Positions 36,163 to 46,071 of a stretch of DNA of 64,000 nucleotides are shown here, piece by piece; within the stretch, counting starts at the first letter, position 1; the number at the start of each line of letters is the position of its first letter. Position numbers and translations under genes: made by a program. Source of the stretch: an uncultured Enhydrobacter sp. (lineage in GTDB: Bacteria > Pseudomonadota > Gammaproteobacteria > Pseudomonadales > Moraxellaceae); contig CAMIOS010000010.1 of assembly GCA_946222995.1 (NCBI GenBank), forward strand, positions 6,948-70,947. Reading direction: 5' to 3'. The notes under the pieces are model-generated. The model did not search any database, had not been told where the DNA came from, and saw nothing but the letters and a program-made list of their open reading frames with translations.

Positions 36163-37470
36163 TTAAGCCACTTGCTGTTGGGTGACATTTTTAAGCTTTA
36201 ATACTTCAAGATAGCCCCGAATATGGGTCACATACTGCATACATTGTACATACCGACTGTTTTTAGTAGCATGATTTGCCAAGTAGGCATAAACTTCTGC
36301 CCAACTATTGGCATCACGTCCTTGGGCAATTAGTTGCTGTTGGATGTTTCTAATCGCTTGTGGACCCATATTATAAGCTGCCAGTGTAAACCAAAGACGG
36401 TCAGTCTGTGGAATATCTTCAAATTGTTTATCCAATAATTTGACCAATTTTGCCCCGCCTTGAATGCTTTGTAAGGGATCAATTCTATCTTCCACCCCCA
36501 TTTGTTCGGCGGTATCGCTCGTTAACATCATAATACCTCTAACACCCGTGGGGGAGACTGCATCTGGTTGTAACTGCGATTCTTGATAACCCATAGCCAC
36601 CAATAATTGCCAGTCTAAGTCGTGTTTTTTGGCACTTTGTTGGAACGTTTTGCGATAGTTGGGTAATTGGGTTGCCATCGTGTCAGCAAATTTATTTTGG
36701 CTATACTCATTATCAAAGACATGCGCAGTATAAAACGCAGCAAGCTGTTGGTTGGTATTTAATACGTGGGTATCACACAGATAATCTTGCAGGTTTGAAA
36801 GCAATTTTTTATCAACATTTGGCAAAACAACAGACGTATCACGGCTTAGACCATGACGAGTCAAAAAATCATTTTGACAACTAACACTTAAAGTTGCCAA
36901 ACTTTCCTCATTGGCAGCGTCAGGTAACGCACGCGGTAATGAGGTAAGCAGCATATCCGCTTGTCCCTGTTCAATCGCTGTTTTGGCTTGGGCTTCATTA
37001 ACAAACACCAAGGTTTTTAATTTTACGCCAAGCGTATTGGCATAGTTATTCATCACGTCATACCCAAAACCATGCTCAAAGTCCGCTGTACCAAAATACG
37101 TACTTTCATTCTGCGTGGTGGCGATGGTCAAGGTTTTATGCGCTTTGATACTTTCAAGCGATACCGTAGGTTTATCGGTATTGGCTTGACTGGTAAAATG
37201 CCATTGAGTAAATGACGTAAATAACGCCGTGGAAATAACCAATGAGCCAGGTACCAACCAACCTAATAAACCAAGTATTTTTTGCCGAAAAAAAGGTGGA
37301 TGCACAAAATTTTTGCGAGTCGAACCGGCAGTTATCTTAGAACAAATGCAAGTAGTATTTGGCAATGATGGTGAATTTGGCAAAAATGGGATAAGGGTGT
37401 TATATAGTGATAGGTCATCTGACCCTACCGGTAAGAATAAGGTTGAAAGGGTAGAAGAAAATTGTTGCAT
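36163..37470 (-). CDS. MltF-like membrane-bound lytic transglycosylase
   Basis: Peptidoglycan-cleaving enzyme with a periplasmic solute-binding-like domain followed by an SLT (lysozyme-like) domain, as in MltF. 435 residues from the ATG at 37470, which has GGAG suitably upstream; in-frame TTG and ATG codons further up are less likely. About 60 cytoplasmic residues come first, then a membrane helix (about 66-86, LGLLGWLVPGSLVISTALF), so it is probably inner-membrane anchored rather than a lipoprotein. The SBP-like part starts LTIATTQNESTYF. The SLT motifs are WQLLVAMGYQESQLQPDAVSPTGVRGIMMLT, with the catalytic Glu in YQES, and LAAYNMGPQAI. MltF of E. coli lacks such an N-terminal extension. 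Confidence 0.87.
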   Translation of the reverse strand: MQQFSSTLSTLFLPVGSDDLSLYNTLIPFLPNSPSLPNTTCICSKITAGSTRKNFVHPPFFRQKILGLLGWLVPGSLVISTALFTSFTQWHFTSQANTDKPTVSLESIKAHKTLTIATTQNESTYFGTADFEHGFGYDVMNNYANTLGVKLKTLVFVNEAQAKTAIEQGQADMLLTSLPRALPDAANEESLATLSVSCQNDFLTRHGLSRDTSVVLPNVDKKLLSNLQDYLCDTHVLNTNQQLAAFYTAHVFDNEYSQNKFADTMATQLPNYRKTFQQSAKKHDLDWQLLVAMGYQESQLQPDAVSPTGVRGIMMLTSDTAEQMGVEDRIDPLQSIQGGAKLVKLLDKQFEDIPQTDRLWFTLAAYNMGPQAIRNIQQQLIAQGRDANSWAEVYAYLANHATKNSRYVQCMQYVTHIRGYLEVLKLKNVTQQQVA

Positions 37471-38184
37471 GTGTGGCTCCATAGGGCACACATACGTTGA
37501 ATCCGTTAAATTAATACCTAACAACTTTGGCTAATATACACTTACGTTTTAGCCTACCGACGTTTTTCACTATACCAAATGAAAACACTTCATGATAAGT
37601 TAGCAAAGAATGAGGACAAGATTTACATTCAATGTGTCACTTTTTATTTTTTTAGTGTTATCAAAACCGTTAAAATTTTAACAGTCTGTTATGATAACTG
37701 TTTGAAAAATAATAAAAAGCCTTTGTCTAACTCGTTAAGATAGCGCTCATCCAAAATAGGTCGTTACTAATTTAACGCTAAAAAAAGAAGTAAATCTAGT
37801 TACCTCTTTTTACACCTATGACGGTGGTAATACACGATCAATTGATAACCTATTACCTAATCATAAAATACCATATAAAATCTGAATTTAACGTATAACA
37901 ACGTATGTTATGCGATACCTTGAATAGTTATTAAAAATATTTAACGATAAGTACGAATATTAAATACTTTAGCAAAGCATGGCGATAGCATAAACTTAGT
38001 AAAATTTTGACAAGCATTTAATTAACAAACGCCTATAAAATACGCTTAGTTTAGTTAATTAATGCCAATTTTTCATAGGTAATTGGGTAAAATATGTGTT
38101 ATTTATGATAAAAAAGGTAAATCATTATAACCAATGGCATCTTATGTAGCTTTTTGTTATTATTGTTAATGATTAAAACTAAAC
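37471..38184. other. Long AT-rich non-coding region upstream of the transglycosylase gene
   Basis: About 710 bases without a supported gene. Visible elements: a near-palindrome CGTATAACA-ACGTA-TGTTATGCG at 37892-37914 (8 of 9 pairs match), and a hairpin-like pair AAAAAGA.GTAA / TTAC.TCTTTTT at about 37782-37812 with flanking A and T runs, resembling a terminator. A TTGACA hexamer lies at 38007-38012 with TATAAA at 38034-38039, but the 21-base spacing is poor. No known RNA family was recognised. The region could hold a small RNA and the regulatory site of the transglycosylase gene. Confidence 0.45.
37892..37914. promoter_or_regulatory. Operator-like imperfect palindrome
   Basis: The half-sites CGTATAACA and TGTTATGCG are inverted around ACGTA, with one mismatch. 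The 23-bp size is typical of a dimeric repressor site. It lies 422 bases upstream of the transglycosylase start, which is far for a simple operator, so it may belong to an undetected transcript. Confidence 0.4.
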
Positions 38185-38994
38185 TTAAACTGGGTTATCA
38201 ATATCAATAAATTCAACAGCTAAACCAAACTGCTGGCAGATATAATTGCCTAACGCTTTGATACCGCCTCGCTCAGTTGCATGGTGCCCACAAGCAAAGT
38301 AGTCAATACCCAGCTCTTGCGCAGCATGGGTAGTACGTTCTGACACTTCTCCAGAAATATATGCATCACAGCCGCGCATTGCTGCCTGTTCAATCATGTC
38401 TTGCGCGCCACCTGTACAAATACCAATGCGTTGTAACAAGGCATTATTACCCGATAAGTGTAAAGGTACCCGTCCCAAGATTTGGGTTAATTGATTACTG
38501 AGATCCACCGGGGAGATCGGTAGAGTAAGATTAACAATATTGCCGACAGGCATTTTTTCTTGTGGGTATAACGCTTCATTTAACTGCCAGCCGAGTGCTT
38601 GGGCAAGCTGGGCATTATTGCCAACAATCGGATGGGCATCCAAGGGTAAGTGATAAGCAAGTAACGAGATGCCATGTTGCATCAATAGCCGTACCCGTTT
38701 GCCTTTCATGCCGATAAGCGGGGCAGGCTCGCCTTTCCAAAAATAGCCATGATGTACCACGATTGCTTGAACATGGCGAGCGATGGCTTGCTCAATCAAA
38801 GCTTGGCTAGCCGTCACGCCTGTGACAATTTTGTGGATGGGCTGATCGGCATCGATTTGTAAACCGTTGGGACAATAGTCATGAAAACTCCCAACTTGCA
38901 AATACTCGTTTAACAATTCTGCCAGTTGGGTAGGGGTGATACCCGCTGTGGTGGTTTGTAAGGCGTCAGTCACACTTGTTCTTGCTTGAGTCAT
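38185..38994 (-). CDS. Nif3-like dinuclear metal centre protein (YbgI/DUF34 family)
   Basis: Conserved hexameric metal-binding protein of the Nif3/YbgI (GTP cyclohydrolase I type 2-like) family, 269 residues. Metal-ligand motifs are visible: VVHHGYFWKGE (His pair), LLAYHLPLDAHPIVGNNAQLA, and the C-terminal CGHHATERGGIKALG with His and Glu. The central GICTGGAQDMIEQAAMRGCDAYISGEVSE is also a family hallmark. The biochemical role is unresolved; links to GTP cyclohydrolase-like activity or metal insertion have been proposed. The ATG at 38994 lies 72 bases past the end of the SpecificRecomb-family gene, so they may share a transcript. Confidence 0.93.
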   Translation of the reverse strand: MTQARTSVTDALQTTTAGITPTQLAELLNEYLQVGSFHDYCPNGLQIDADQPIHKIVTGVTASQALIEQAIARHVQAIVVHHGYFWKGEPAPLIGMKGKRVRLLMQHGISLLAYHLPLDAHPIVGNNAQLAQALGWQLNEALYPQEKMPVGNIVNLTLPISPVDLSNQLTQILGRVPLHLSGNNALLQRIGICTGGAQDMIEQAAMRGCDAYISGEVSERTTHAAQELGIDYFACGHHATERGGIKALGNYICQQFGLAVEFIDIDNPV

Positions 38995-39066
38995 CTTGTT
39001 TTTACCAGGTTGTAGGGGCGATTTGGGTGTATGAGTTAGGTGATGATATAGGTCAATTAAACGATT

Positions 39067-41436
39067 TTATTTGGGTAATTTATTGGCGGTATCACTGGGT
39101 TGTTGATTATCAGCAATTTTTTCAGCAGCTTTTTCTTTCATCGCTTGTTTTTTTTCAGCGATTTGTGTTTCGGTGAGTTTTTGCACTTTTGCCAATTTTT
39201 CGGCGGGCGTAAGTGGAGTTCGAGCCTGAGTAGGTAGGGTTTTTTCAGGCTTTTGAATGGGTTTGTCATCGTAGATGATGTTGCCATTGCTATCAATCAG
39301 CGCATATTTCATCGGCTCTTTACGCGGCATAAAAAAGTCGCTCGGCTGATTGACAAAGTGGGATGCCACCAAACCGAATAAATGCTTCCATTCAAACACT
39401 TTGACATTGCGGGCTCGCAAAGCGGTGATCAACGCCAACGAAAAACTGACAATTAAGTTAATCATGCCAATTACCGCCACCCCTAACAGGCTGATTAAAA
39501 TAGTCACTGTATCTGGTAACTCGCCTGTGTTGGCATACACATTAAAAATGCCATGCACAAAGTTGGCAGAAGAAAACGCAATATGACGAATATCAAGTGG
39601 CAAGCCCAAAATAAAGCCTAAGGTTGCCGTGCTGCCCAAAAAGCAACCAAAGACAAAGTTGCTCATAATCGCACCCAAATTTCGCTCGATAAAGCCACTC
39701 AAGCGTTCAAGTTGTTGTACCTTTAAAACACGACGTAAAAAAGGGTGGTAATAAATTCGCTCACCGATTTTATTATGTACCGCTAAATTGTCATAATAGC
39801 CTGCAATAAGACCCGAAATATACAAAAATACCCCCGCGATAGCGGCATGTGGCATAGCAAGCGAGGTAAAAGGGTTTAGCTCGTGTAACAAATGCTCAGC
39901 GGTCATGGCTGATGTTAGCGGTTTGCCAAAGCCATAAAACCACACACAAGAAATTAGCAAAGCCATCGGCATGGCAATTGAAATATTGCCCATAATGGCA
40001 ATAAACTGGGTTCTTAAGATATCAACAACCAATTCAGCAAGTTTTGAAAATTGGGTGGCTTTTCGTCCCGTCACCTCAGAGATCGTCGAGGCAATCGCTG
40101 CTGCGGTCATTGCCGGCTGTTTGGTCGCCACTGTCCCGCCGATAATATGAATCAGTACAAAACCCAGCCCATAAATCATGCTGTTCATAAAAGCGACACC
40201 AATCGGCGCTAATACCAAACTTTTACCCAAAATTTTGATACTTGCCATGATGCCAATCAAAATACCGCCCAATGCCGCTTTTTTATACATTTTGCGATAA
40301 CCATCACGGTCGGTACTGATATAGTGTTCGCCCACTTTACTGGTGTTTTCAGTAACCTGACGAGATAAAAGCGCGGTATTAATCCCAAACAAATAGCGAA
40401 AACTATTACGATTATGCGAGCCTTCATATAACGTGTGAATCAGCTTAATAACTGCCCGTTTTTGTACATTTGGCTCAAATGATAGTAAAGATAATAACAG
40501 TTCAAGGCGTTCAACACTTTGGTGAAGTCGTACCAAAATATTGGTGGTACGGATGGTAATACCTGTCTTATGGATGCGGCGGCGAATATTTTGGATAATT
40601 TGCTCAGATTGTTCAGTTAATACAAAAATTTGACTACTATCCACAGGCTGCTGCGGCAGTGCTTCTTGACTATCAAGCTGTGAATTTTCATATTGTTTGA
40701 CAAACTGGTGAACTTCATGATTGAGCTCAATAAAGGTGTTTTGATTGTCCGCAGGATTAGGGAATGCCCTTAGCATATCACTACTTAAGCCAATACCGCT
40801 GATACGATTGGACAAAATGGTAATGGCTTTTAGAATATTGACTTTCATCTGGGTCAGTAATGGTACTTTAGAGGATGGCACTTTAAGCATTATAATTAGC
40901 TCAAGCCACCAACGGTCGCTCACCAACGTGACCCATTGACGGGTCTGTGGCGTAGCAAATAATTGATGAAACAAATATAATAAGTCTTTGTCATCGGGCG
41001 CAGGCGGCAACAGGCGCTGACCAACCAACGCAAAAAATTGCGTCAAAAAGCTTGAATCTTCTAGCACACCCATATCTGTATATAAGGCGACTTGGCGATA
41101 ATGGCTAATTAGGGTCAAAATATAACCCGCTAAACCTTCAGCCCATACTGGGTTTTGGCGAAGCAGTCGCACAAACAACGCCATATGCTCATTGGCAACC
41201 GCTTCATCTTCCGCGCGCTCACGCAATGTATTAAGGAGTAATTTGAATAGATCAACACTGGGCTTGTCTTGCATCAGCGTAATTTGTTGTAACAGCTGTT
41301 TTAGGCGATTTTCGAGTGTCATCATCACTGTCAAACCATCGGGATTATAGGCAACAGGCTCTAAGACAGTCGTAGCCTCATCGACAGACGTGTCTTTATT
41401 AAATCGGGTGTTGTTTTGATGATGTGATGTGGTCAA
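39067..41436 (-). CDS. SpecificRecomb-family (so-called site-specific recombinase, Gcr-like) membrane protein
   Basis: Large protein of 789 residues. A soluble helical N-terminal half (to about 390) is followed by around six to seven hydrophobic helices (about 410-690: AALGGILIGIMASIKILGKSLVLAPIGVAF and others) and a charged Lys/Gln/Ala-rich tail with KPEKTLPTQARTP. This matches the family annotated as site-specific recombinase from a gonococcal gene, but the many membrane helices and lack of a Tyr or Ser recombinase motif make a recombinase role doubtful. The frame opens at 41511, but the best start is a TTG at 41436 with GAGG upstream. Members often stand next to housekeeping genes, as here. 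Confidence 0.8.
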   Translation of the reverse strand: MTTSHHQNNTRFNKDTSVDEATTVLEPVAYNPDGLTVMMTLENRLKQLLQQITLMQDKPSVDLFKLLLNTLRERAEDEAVANEHMALFVRLLRQNPVWAEGLAGYILTLISHYRQVALYTDMGVLEDSSFLTQFFALVGQRLLPPAPDDKDLLYLFHQLFATPQTRQWVTLVSDRWWLELIIMLKVPSSKVPLLTQMKVNILKAITILSNRISGIGLSSDMLRAFPNPADNQNTFIELNHEVHQFVKQYENSQLDSQEALPQQPVDSSQIFVLTEQSEQIIQNIRRRIHKTGITIRTTNILVRLHQSVERLELLLSLLSFEPNVQKRAVIKLIHTLYEGSHNRNSFRYLFGINTALLSRQVTENTSKVGEHYISTDRDGYRKMYKKAALGGILIGIMASIKILGKSLVLAPIGVAFMNSMIYGLGFVLIHIIGGTVATKQPAMTAAAIASTISEVTGRKATQFSKLAELVVDILRTQFIAIMGNISIAMPMALLISCVWFYGFGKPLTSAMTAEHLLHELNPFTSLAMPHAAIAGVFLYISGLIAGYYDNLAVHNKIGERIYYHPFLRRVLKVQQLERLSGFIERNLGAIMSNFVFGCFLGSTATLGFILGLPLDIRHIAFSSANFVHGIFNVYANTGELPDTVTILISLLGVAVIGMINLIVSFSLALITALRARNVKVFEWKHLFGLVASHFVNQPSDFFMPRKEPMKYALIDSNGNIIYDDKPIQKPEKTLPTQARTPLTPAEKLAKVQKLTETQIAEKKQAMKEKAAEKIADNQQPSDTANKLPK

Positions 41437-41699
41437 AATAGCCTCTAGCAAAATTAAGTAACAGCAAAAATAATGATAAAAGTGATAAAAATAACAGTTA
41501 AAGATATCCAAACTACAAAATTTAATGAAGTCTCACCCAAAAATCTACTTATTTTTTGCAACAAACTTTGTGAGAACAATTATTTTAGTCAATAACCACA
41601 TTTTAACAGGCTTTTTTTTGCATTTATCGCTACAATGAACGCGGATTATTTTTGCATTGTATCGTGTTGTATTTTATTTAACAGTAATTTAAACAAACC

Positions 41700-42887
41700 A
41701 TGACCCACACTGACGACCATTATCAACAAGCACTTGCCAATGTCACGCCCAATACATTACAGTTTTATAAGCCTGACCCTGTTAGCCATGCCACGATTCA
41801 ATCGTGGTTTTTTGCTGATTTGTTGCAATGGCAGCAGCGAAGCTGGCAATATTTGACCGAGCATTTTCCCAATTTGCCACATGCAATGCTGTTTGCGGGC
41901 AATGCAGGTACAGGTAAACGAGCCTTTGTTTACCGCTTTGTCGCTTGGGTCTTATGCCAACAAAAAACCGTTAATCATCAACAAGTTGCCACAGCCTGCG
42001 GGCATTGCCAAAGCTGCCAATGGCTTATCGCTCAAACCCACCCCAGCTTATACCAATTGCCAAGTATCGCAATTGCCGAAGACACAAGCCCAACAAGTCT
42101 AACAAGTAAAAAAAACAAACCCATCAGCGCTGCCAAAACCACTAAACCGATCGATGAAGCCCCCACGCATCAGCACGCTGCGATGATCAAAATTGATGAC
42201 ATTCGTCAAATTCAGCCGTTTGTACAACAATCTAGTGAGGGTATACGCTTGGTTATTATTCATCAAGCCGAAGCCATGACTTTAGGGGCGAGCAATGCGC
42301 TACTTAAAACTTTAGAAGAACCTGCCGATAATGTGCTGATGTGTTTGATCAGTGACACGCCCTCCCAACTGCTCCCGACCATTCGCTCACGCCTGCAATC
42401 GGTGCCTGTCAGTTACATTACTTCACAGCAGTCATTTGACTATATCCAACGTCAGCTGCCTAATGTAACTGCAAGTGATATAGAACAGGTCAATAAACTT
42501 TCAGGATTTGCCCCCTTTGTGGCACTCGATATGCTACATGCTAATTGGTATCAGCATCGCCAAACTTGGATAAATAGTTGGCAAGCGGTACGTTCTGGGC
42601 AACGAAGCGCCTTACAAGCCAGTGATTATTGGCAAAAAACCTTAAGCCTATCGGACTTTTTATTTTTATCCAGTGCCATGCTAACCCAACTTGCCGACTA
42701 TTTGGCATTTGGCGACACTGATAATACAACGGCAGGGCTTAATTTACAAAAACTTGAGCCTTTGCCAAGCTTCATGAGTATTTTTAAGCTACAACAGATA
42801 ATCGAAGAAATTTGGCAGGATAGGCGGCAACATATCCAAGACAAGTTATGCTATGATAAACTCATTTTTGCAATGCAAACGCTTTAG
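41700..42887 (+). CDS. holB: DNA polymerase III delta' subunit
   Basis: Clamp-loader subunit (delta'), a cytoplasmic AAA+-fold protein that opens the beta clamp with tau/gamma and delta. 395 residues, rather long because of an insert near 125-150 (ATEDTSPTSLTSKKNKPISAAKTTKPIDEAPTHQ). Visible motifs are the LPHAMLFAGNAGTGKRAFVYRF P-loop-like segment, a zinc-binding CGHCQSCQWL, IDDIRQIQPFVQQSSEGIRLVIIHQAEAMTLGASNALLKTLEEPADNVLMCLISDTPSQLLPTIRSRLQ, which is the classic delta' block. Its downstream gene encodes a PilZ protein, as in many gammaproteobacteria (tmk-holB-pilZ), but tmk is not adjacent. Confidence 0.93.
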   Translation: MTHTDDHYQQALANVTPNTLQFYKPDPVSHATIQSWFFADLLQWQQRSWQYLTEHFPNLPHAMLFAGNAGTGKRAFVYRFVAWVLCQQKTVNHQQVATACGHCQSCQWLIAQTHPSLYQLPSIAIAEDTSPTSLTSKKNKPISAAKTTKPIDEAPTHQHAAMIKIDDIRQIQPFVQQSSEGIRLVIIHQAEAMTLGASNALLKTLEEPADNVLMCLISDTPSQLLPTIRSRLQSVPVSYITSQQSFDYIQRQLPNVTASDIEQVNKLSGFAPFVALDMLHANWYQHRQTWINSWQAVRSGQRSALQASDYWQKTLSLSDFLFLSSAMLTQLADYLAFGDTDNTTAGLNLQKLEPLPSFMSIFKLQQIIEEIWQDRRQHIQDKLCYDKLIFAMQTL

Positions 42888-42928
42888 CCTAATTTAGCAA
42901 TGCCTAATGTATACAAGGGGAAATGATC

Positions 42929-43276
42929 ATGGCAATGCCTGCCCGTGGTGGGATTAACACCATCAACTATGACACCGTTGACAAACTGTATGCCAGTTAT
43001 TTACCTTTTATCCAAAACGGCGCGATTTTTATCCCCAGCAATCAGCAACAGCAACTTGGCTCGCAAGTTTTTGTGGCAATTACCTTACCAGGTAGCAGTG
43101 AACGTATGCCGCTCAATGGTAAAGTGGTATGGATTAATCATCGCGCGCAAGGTCATCGCCCTGCGGGATTTGCCCTGCAGTTTGGCAAAGATGAAGCGGG
43201 CTTACGTATTAAAAATGAAGTCGAACGCTTACTGGCAGGGCAAAGTAACTCGGATAAACCTACCTTTACTTTATAG
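42929..43276 (+). CDS. pilZ: PilZ-domain protein linked to type IV pili
   Basis: Small PilZ-fold protein, 115 residues, needed for type IV pilus assembly in Pseudomonas, Xanthomonas and relatives. The body YASYLPFIQNGAIFIPSNQQQQLGSQVFVAITLPG and VVWINHRAQGHRPAGFALQFG match the holB-linked PilZ type, which characteristically lacks the c-di-GMP-binding RxxxR and (D/N)xSxxG motifs; here RxxxR is absent and the second position is also not conserved. The upstream ATG at 42923 is too close to AAGGGG; the ATG at 42929 is at the right spacing. Together with comEC and the PilS-like kinase it suggests a strain with pili and natural transformation. Confidence 0.87.
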   Translation: MAMPARGGINTINYDTVDKLYASYLPFIQNGAIFIPSNQQQQLGSQVFVAITLPGSSERMPLNGKVVWINHRAQGHRPAGFALQFGKDEAGLRIKNEVERLLAGQSNSDKPTFTL

Positions 43277-43435
43277 TACTTTATAATTTTTTAAGTAATT
43301 TCGACAGACAAACTGTTAACCAAAAGAGCTTAACGATGGCGGTTTAGCTTTGGACTAACATAAAATAGTCGCTTGTATCAATATCAAATATCGGGTAAAA
43401 TATGTCACTATTTTTGCTCATCAAACCCAAGTGTT

Positions 43436-44209
43436 ATGCCAAATCCAATTTCTAATTTTCCAGTCATTACCATTGATGGTTCAAGCGGGGCAGGCAAGGG
43501 CACATTGACCGCTCGTCTTGCTAAAGCGCTGGATTATGCCATGTTAGATTCTGGGGCGTTATATCGTATCGTGGGTTTAATGGCAAATAAAGCAGGCTTA
43601 TTGCAAGATGTGGATAACCACAGCCAATCAAATGACGAGCTTGCTAAACAATTAGGTAAGCTGACTCAAAGTTTAGATATTCGCTTTATACCGCATCAAA
43701 GCCAAAATGATAATCATCATAATCAACCTTTGAGTGAGCACATTGGCGTCTGGGTGAAAGGTGAGAATGTCACCCATACCATACGCACCGAGCAAGTGGG
43801 CGAATATGCGTCGAAGGTGGCGGTGTTTGGTAGCGTGCGAGATGCGTTACTTACTTTGCAAAAAAATATGGCAGACCCCAATCATACCCAAGCCAACGGC
43901 TTAATTGCGGATGGGCGAGATATGGGAACCGTGGTTTTTCCCCATGCCAACTTAAAAATTTATTTGATCGCCTCTGCTGAGGCTAGAGCACAGCGCCGTG
44001 TCAGCCAATTAGCCAATGCAGGCAAAACAGCTGATATCGACGAAATTTTGGCGCAAATTATTGCGCGAGATGAGCGAGATAGTAGCCGTAGTGTTGCACC
44101 TGCTAAGCCTGCCGATGATGCAATTATCATTGACAGCTCAAGCTTGAGTGCTGATGAAGTTTATGCCCAGGTTTGGCAGTTATGTCAAGAGCGAGGATTG
44201 GCCTCCTAG
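43436..44209 (+). CDS. cmk: Cytidylate kinase
   Basis: Phosphorylates CMP and dCMP to the diphosphates, 257 residues. The P-loop is VITIDGSSGAGKGTLTARLAKAL, followed by MLDSGALYRIVGLMA. Conserved DGRDMGTVVFPHANLKIYLIASAEARAQRR and ARDERDSSRSVAPAKPADDAIIIDSS are diagnostic. It is longer than the usual 225 residues, partly through a polar insert near 80-95 (HQSQNDNHHNQPLSEH). An in-frame TTG at 43373 exists, but the ATG at 43436 begins just before the P-loop strand; neither has a clear ribosome site. The cmk-rpsA-ihfB order is conserved in gammaproteobacteria. Confidence 0.93.
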   Translation: MPNPISNFPVITIDGSSGAGKGTLTARLAKALDYAMLDSGALYRIVGLMANKAGLLQDVDNHSQSNDELAKQLGKLTQSLDIRFIPHQSQNDNHHNQPLSEHIGVWVKGENVTHTIRTEQVGEYASKVAVFGSVRDALLTLQKNMADPNHTQANGLIADGRDMGTVVFPHANLKIYLIASAEARAQRRVSQLANAGKTADIDEILAQIIARDERDSSRSVAPAKPADDAIIIDSSSLSADEVYAQVWQLCQERGLAS

Positions 44210-44347
44210 CTCTTTGATAGAATTAAAGTCTTTTTAACCAAATTTTTTCTGATTTTTTATAAATTAAAAACCAGTGTGCGTTTATAAAAAGTCATTATCT
44301 GAACCGTACTGTGCTGGACAGGCTACGGCTATATTAAGGTAAAATTT

Positions 44348-46021
44348 ATGATGGAATCATTTGCTGAGTTATTTGAAGCAAGCCAAGCACTTGACGTCGA
44401 ACGTGGTGCCGTTATCTCTGGTCAAGTCGTAGCCATCGATAGCGATTGGATTACCGTAGATACGGGTCTAAAATCTGAAGGTATCGTTGCGCGTGAAGAG
44501 TTCTTAAATGAGCAAGGCGAGCTTGAAGTAGCCGTTGGCGACCAAGTACAAGTCGTTGTGGATGCCGTGGATAATGGTATGGGTCAAACCCTGCTATCAC
44601 GTGAAAAAGCCAAACGTGCTGAAACTTGGAATGTTCTAGAAAAACTCTACGAAAACAATGAAATCGTCACAGGTATTATCTCTGGCAAAGTCAAAGGTGG
44701 CTTTACCGTGGATATCGGCTCTGTTCGTGCTTTCTTGCCAGGTTCATTGGTCGATACTCGCCCTGTACGTGATACGGCTCATCTTGAAGGTAAAGAGCTT
44801 GAATTTAAAGTCATTAAGCTTGACCAAAAACGTAACAATGTCGTCGTCAGCCGTCGTGCGGTGATGGAATCAGAAAATTCTGCCGAACGTGAAGCCTTAT
44901 TATCTAACCTAGAAGAAGGTCAAGAAGTGATGGGCGTGGTCAAAAACTTAACCGATTACGGTGCGTTTGTTGACTTAGGCGGTATTGATGGTCTATTACA
45001 TATCACTGATATGGCATGGCGTCGTATTAAACACCCATCAGAAGTGGTGGAAGTGGGTCAAGAACTAAAAGTTAAAGTATTAAAATTTGACCGTGAGCGT
45101 AACCGTGTGAGCCTAGGCTTAAAACAATTGGGCTCAGACCCATGGAGCAACGTACTTGCCAACTATCCAAAAGGCACGAACGTTAAAGCCCGCGTTACTA
45201 ACTTGACTGACTATGGCTGTTTTGCTGAAATCGCAGATGGTATTGAAGGTTTGGTTCACGTATCAGAAATGGACCACACCAACAAAAATATTCACCCATC
45301 AAAAGTGGTACAAGTGGGTGATGAAATCATGGTTCAAATCCTTGATATTGACGAAGAGCGCCGCCGTATCAGCTTAGGTATTAAACAAACCATGCCAAAC
45401 CCATGGGAAGAGTTTGATAAAAACCACCAAAAAGGTGACAAAGTCTCAGGTACCATCAAATCAATCACTGACTTTGGTATCTTCATTGGTCTAGAAGGCG
45501 GTATTGATGGACTGGTTCACTTATCTGATCTATCATGGACAGAAAGTGGTGAAGAAGCGATTCGTAATTACAACAAAGGTGATACCGTTGAAGCGGTTAT
45601 TTTGTCCGTTGATGCAGAAGCCAACCGTATCAGCTTAGGTATTAAACAGCTTAATAGCGACCCATTTAATGAATACCTCATTGCTAACGATCGTGGTGCA
45701 TTGGTAAAAGGTACAGTAACTGAAGTGGATGCGAAAGGTGCAAAAGTTAAGCTAGCTGATGAAGTTGAAGGCTATCTTCGTGCGTCAGAAATCCAACAAG
45801 ATAAAGTAGACGATGCGTCTACTGTGCTAAATGTGGGTGATGAAGTGGAAGCTAAAATTACCGGTGTTGACCGCAAAACTCGTGCCATTAATCTCTCAAT
45901 TAAAGCCAAAGACGAAGCTGAACAGCGTGATGCCATTAAAGCATTAAGCGCAAATACAGCGGCTGAAATTCAACCCAAAACCCTTGGTGATCTTATCAAA
46001 GAAAAACAAGGCAATCAATAA
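44348..46021 (+). CDS. rpsA: 30S ribosomal protein S1
   Basis: Largest ribosomal protein, which binds mRNA leaders and helps initiate translation. 557 residues with six S1 RNA-binding repeats. The repeats are seen at their typical starts, e.g. [142 protein letters not shown] and [27 protein letters not shown]. Codon choice is more uniform (AAA, GGT, CGT-rich) than in neighbours, as expected for a highly expressed gene. A strong terminator follows, separating it from ihfB. Confidence 0.98.
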   Translation: MMESFAELFEASQALDVERGAVISGQVVAIDSDWITVDTGLKSEGIVAREEFLNEQGELEVAVGDQVQVVVDAVDNGMGQTLLSREKAKRAETWNVLEKLYENNEIVTGIISGKVKGGFTVDIGSVRAFLPGSLVDTRPVRDTAHLEGKELEFKVIKLDQKRNNVVVSRRAVMESENSAEREALLSNLEEGQEVMGVVKNLTDYGAFVDLGGIDGLLHITDMAWRRIKHPSEVVEVGQELKVKVLKFDRERNRVSLGLKQLGSDPWSNVLANYPKGTNVKARVTNLTDYGCFAEIADGIEGLVHVSEMDHTNKNIHPSKVVQVGDEIMVQILDIDEERRRISLGIKQTMPNPWEEFDKNHQKGDKVSGTIKSITDFGIFIGLEGGIDGLVHLSDLSWTESGEEAIRNYNKGDTVEAVILSVDAEANRISLGIKQLNSDPFNEYLIANDRGALVKGTVTEVDAKGAKVKLADEVEGYLRASEIQQDKVDDASTVLNVGDEVEAKITGVDRKTRAINLSIKAKDEAEQRDAIKALSANTAAEIQPKTLGDLIKEKQGNQ

Positions 46022-46036
46022 TCTTGGTAGTTTAAT

Positions 46037-46069
46037 AAAAAAAGTAGCCCAATGGCTACTTTTTTTATT
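46037..46069 (+). terminator. Rho-independent terminator after rpsA
   Basis: AAAAAAAGTAGCC (46037-46049) pairs with GGCTAC and a T run (from 46054) over a 4-base loop, 16 bases past the rpsA stop. Confidence 0.9.
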
Positions 46070-46071
46070 TA

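Noticed and set aside
39067..41436. Mobile element or integrase
   Set aside because: The family name suggests recombination, but no catalytic motif, att-like repeat or cargo is present; it is a membrane protein among housekeeping genes.
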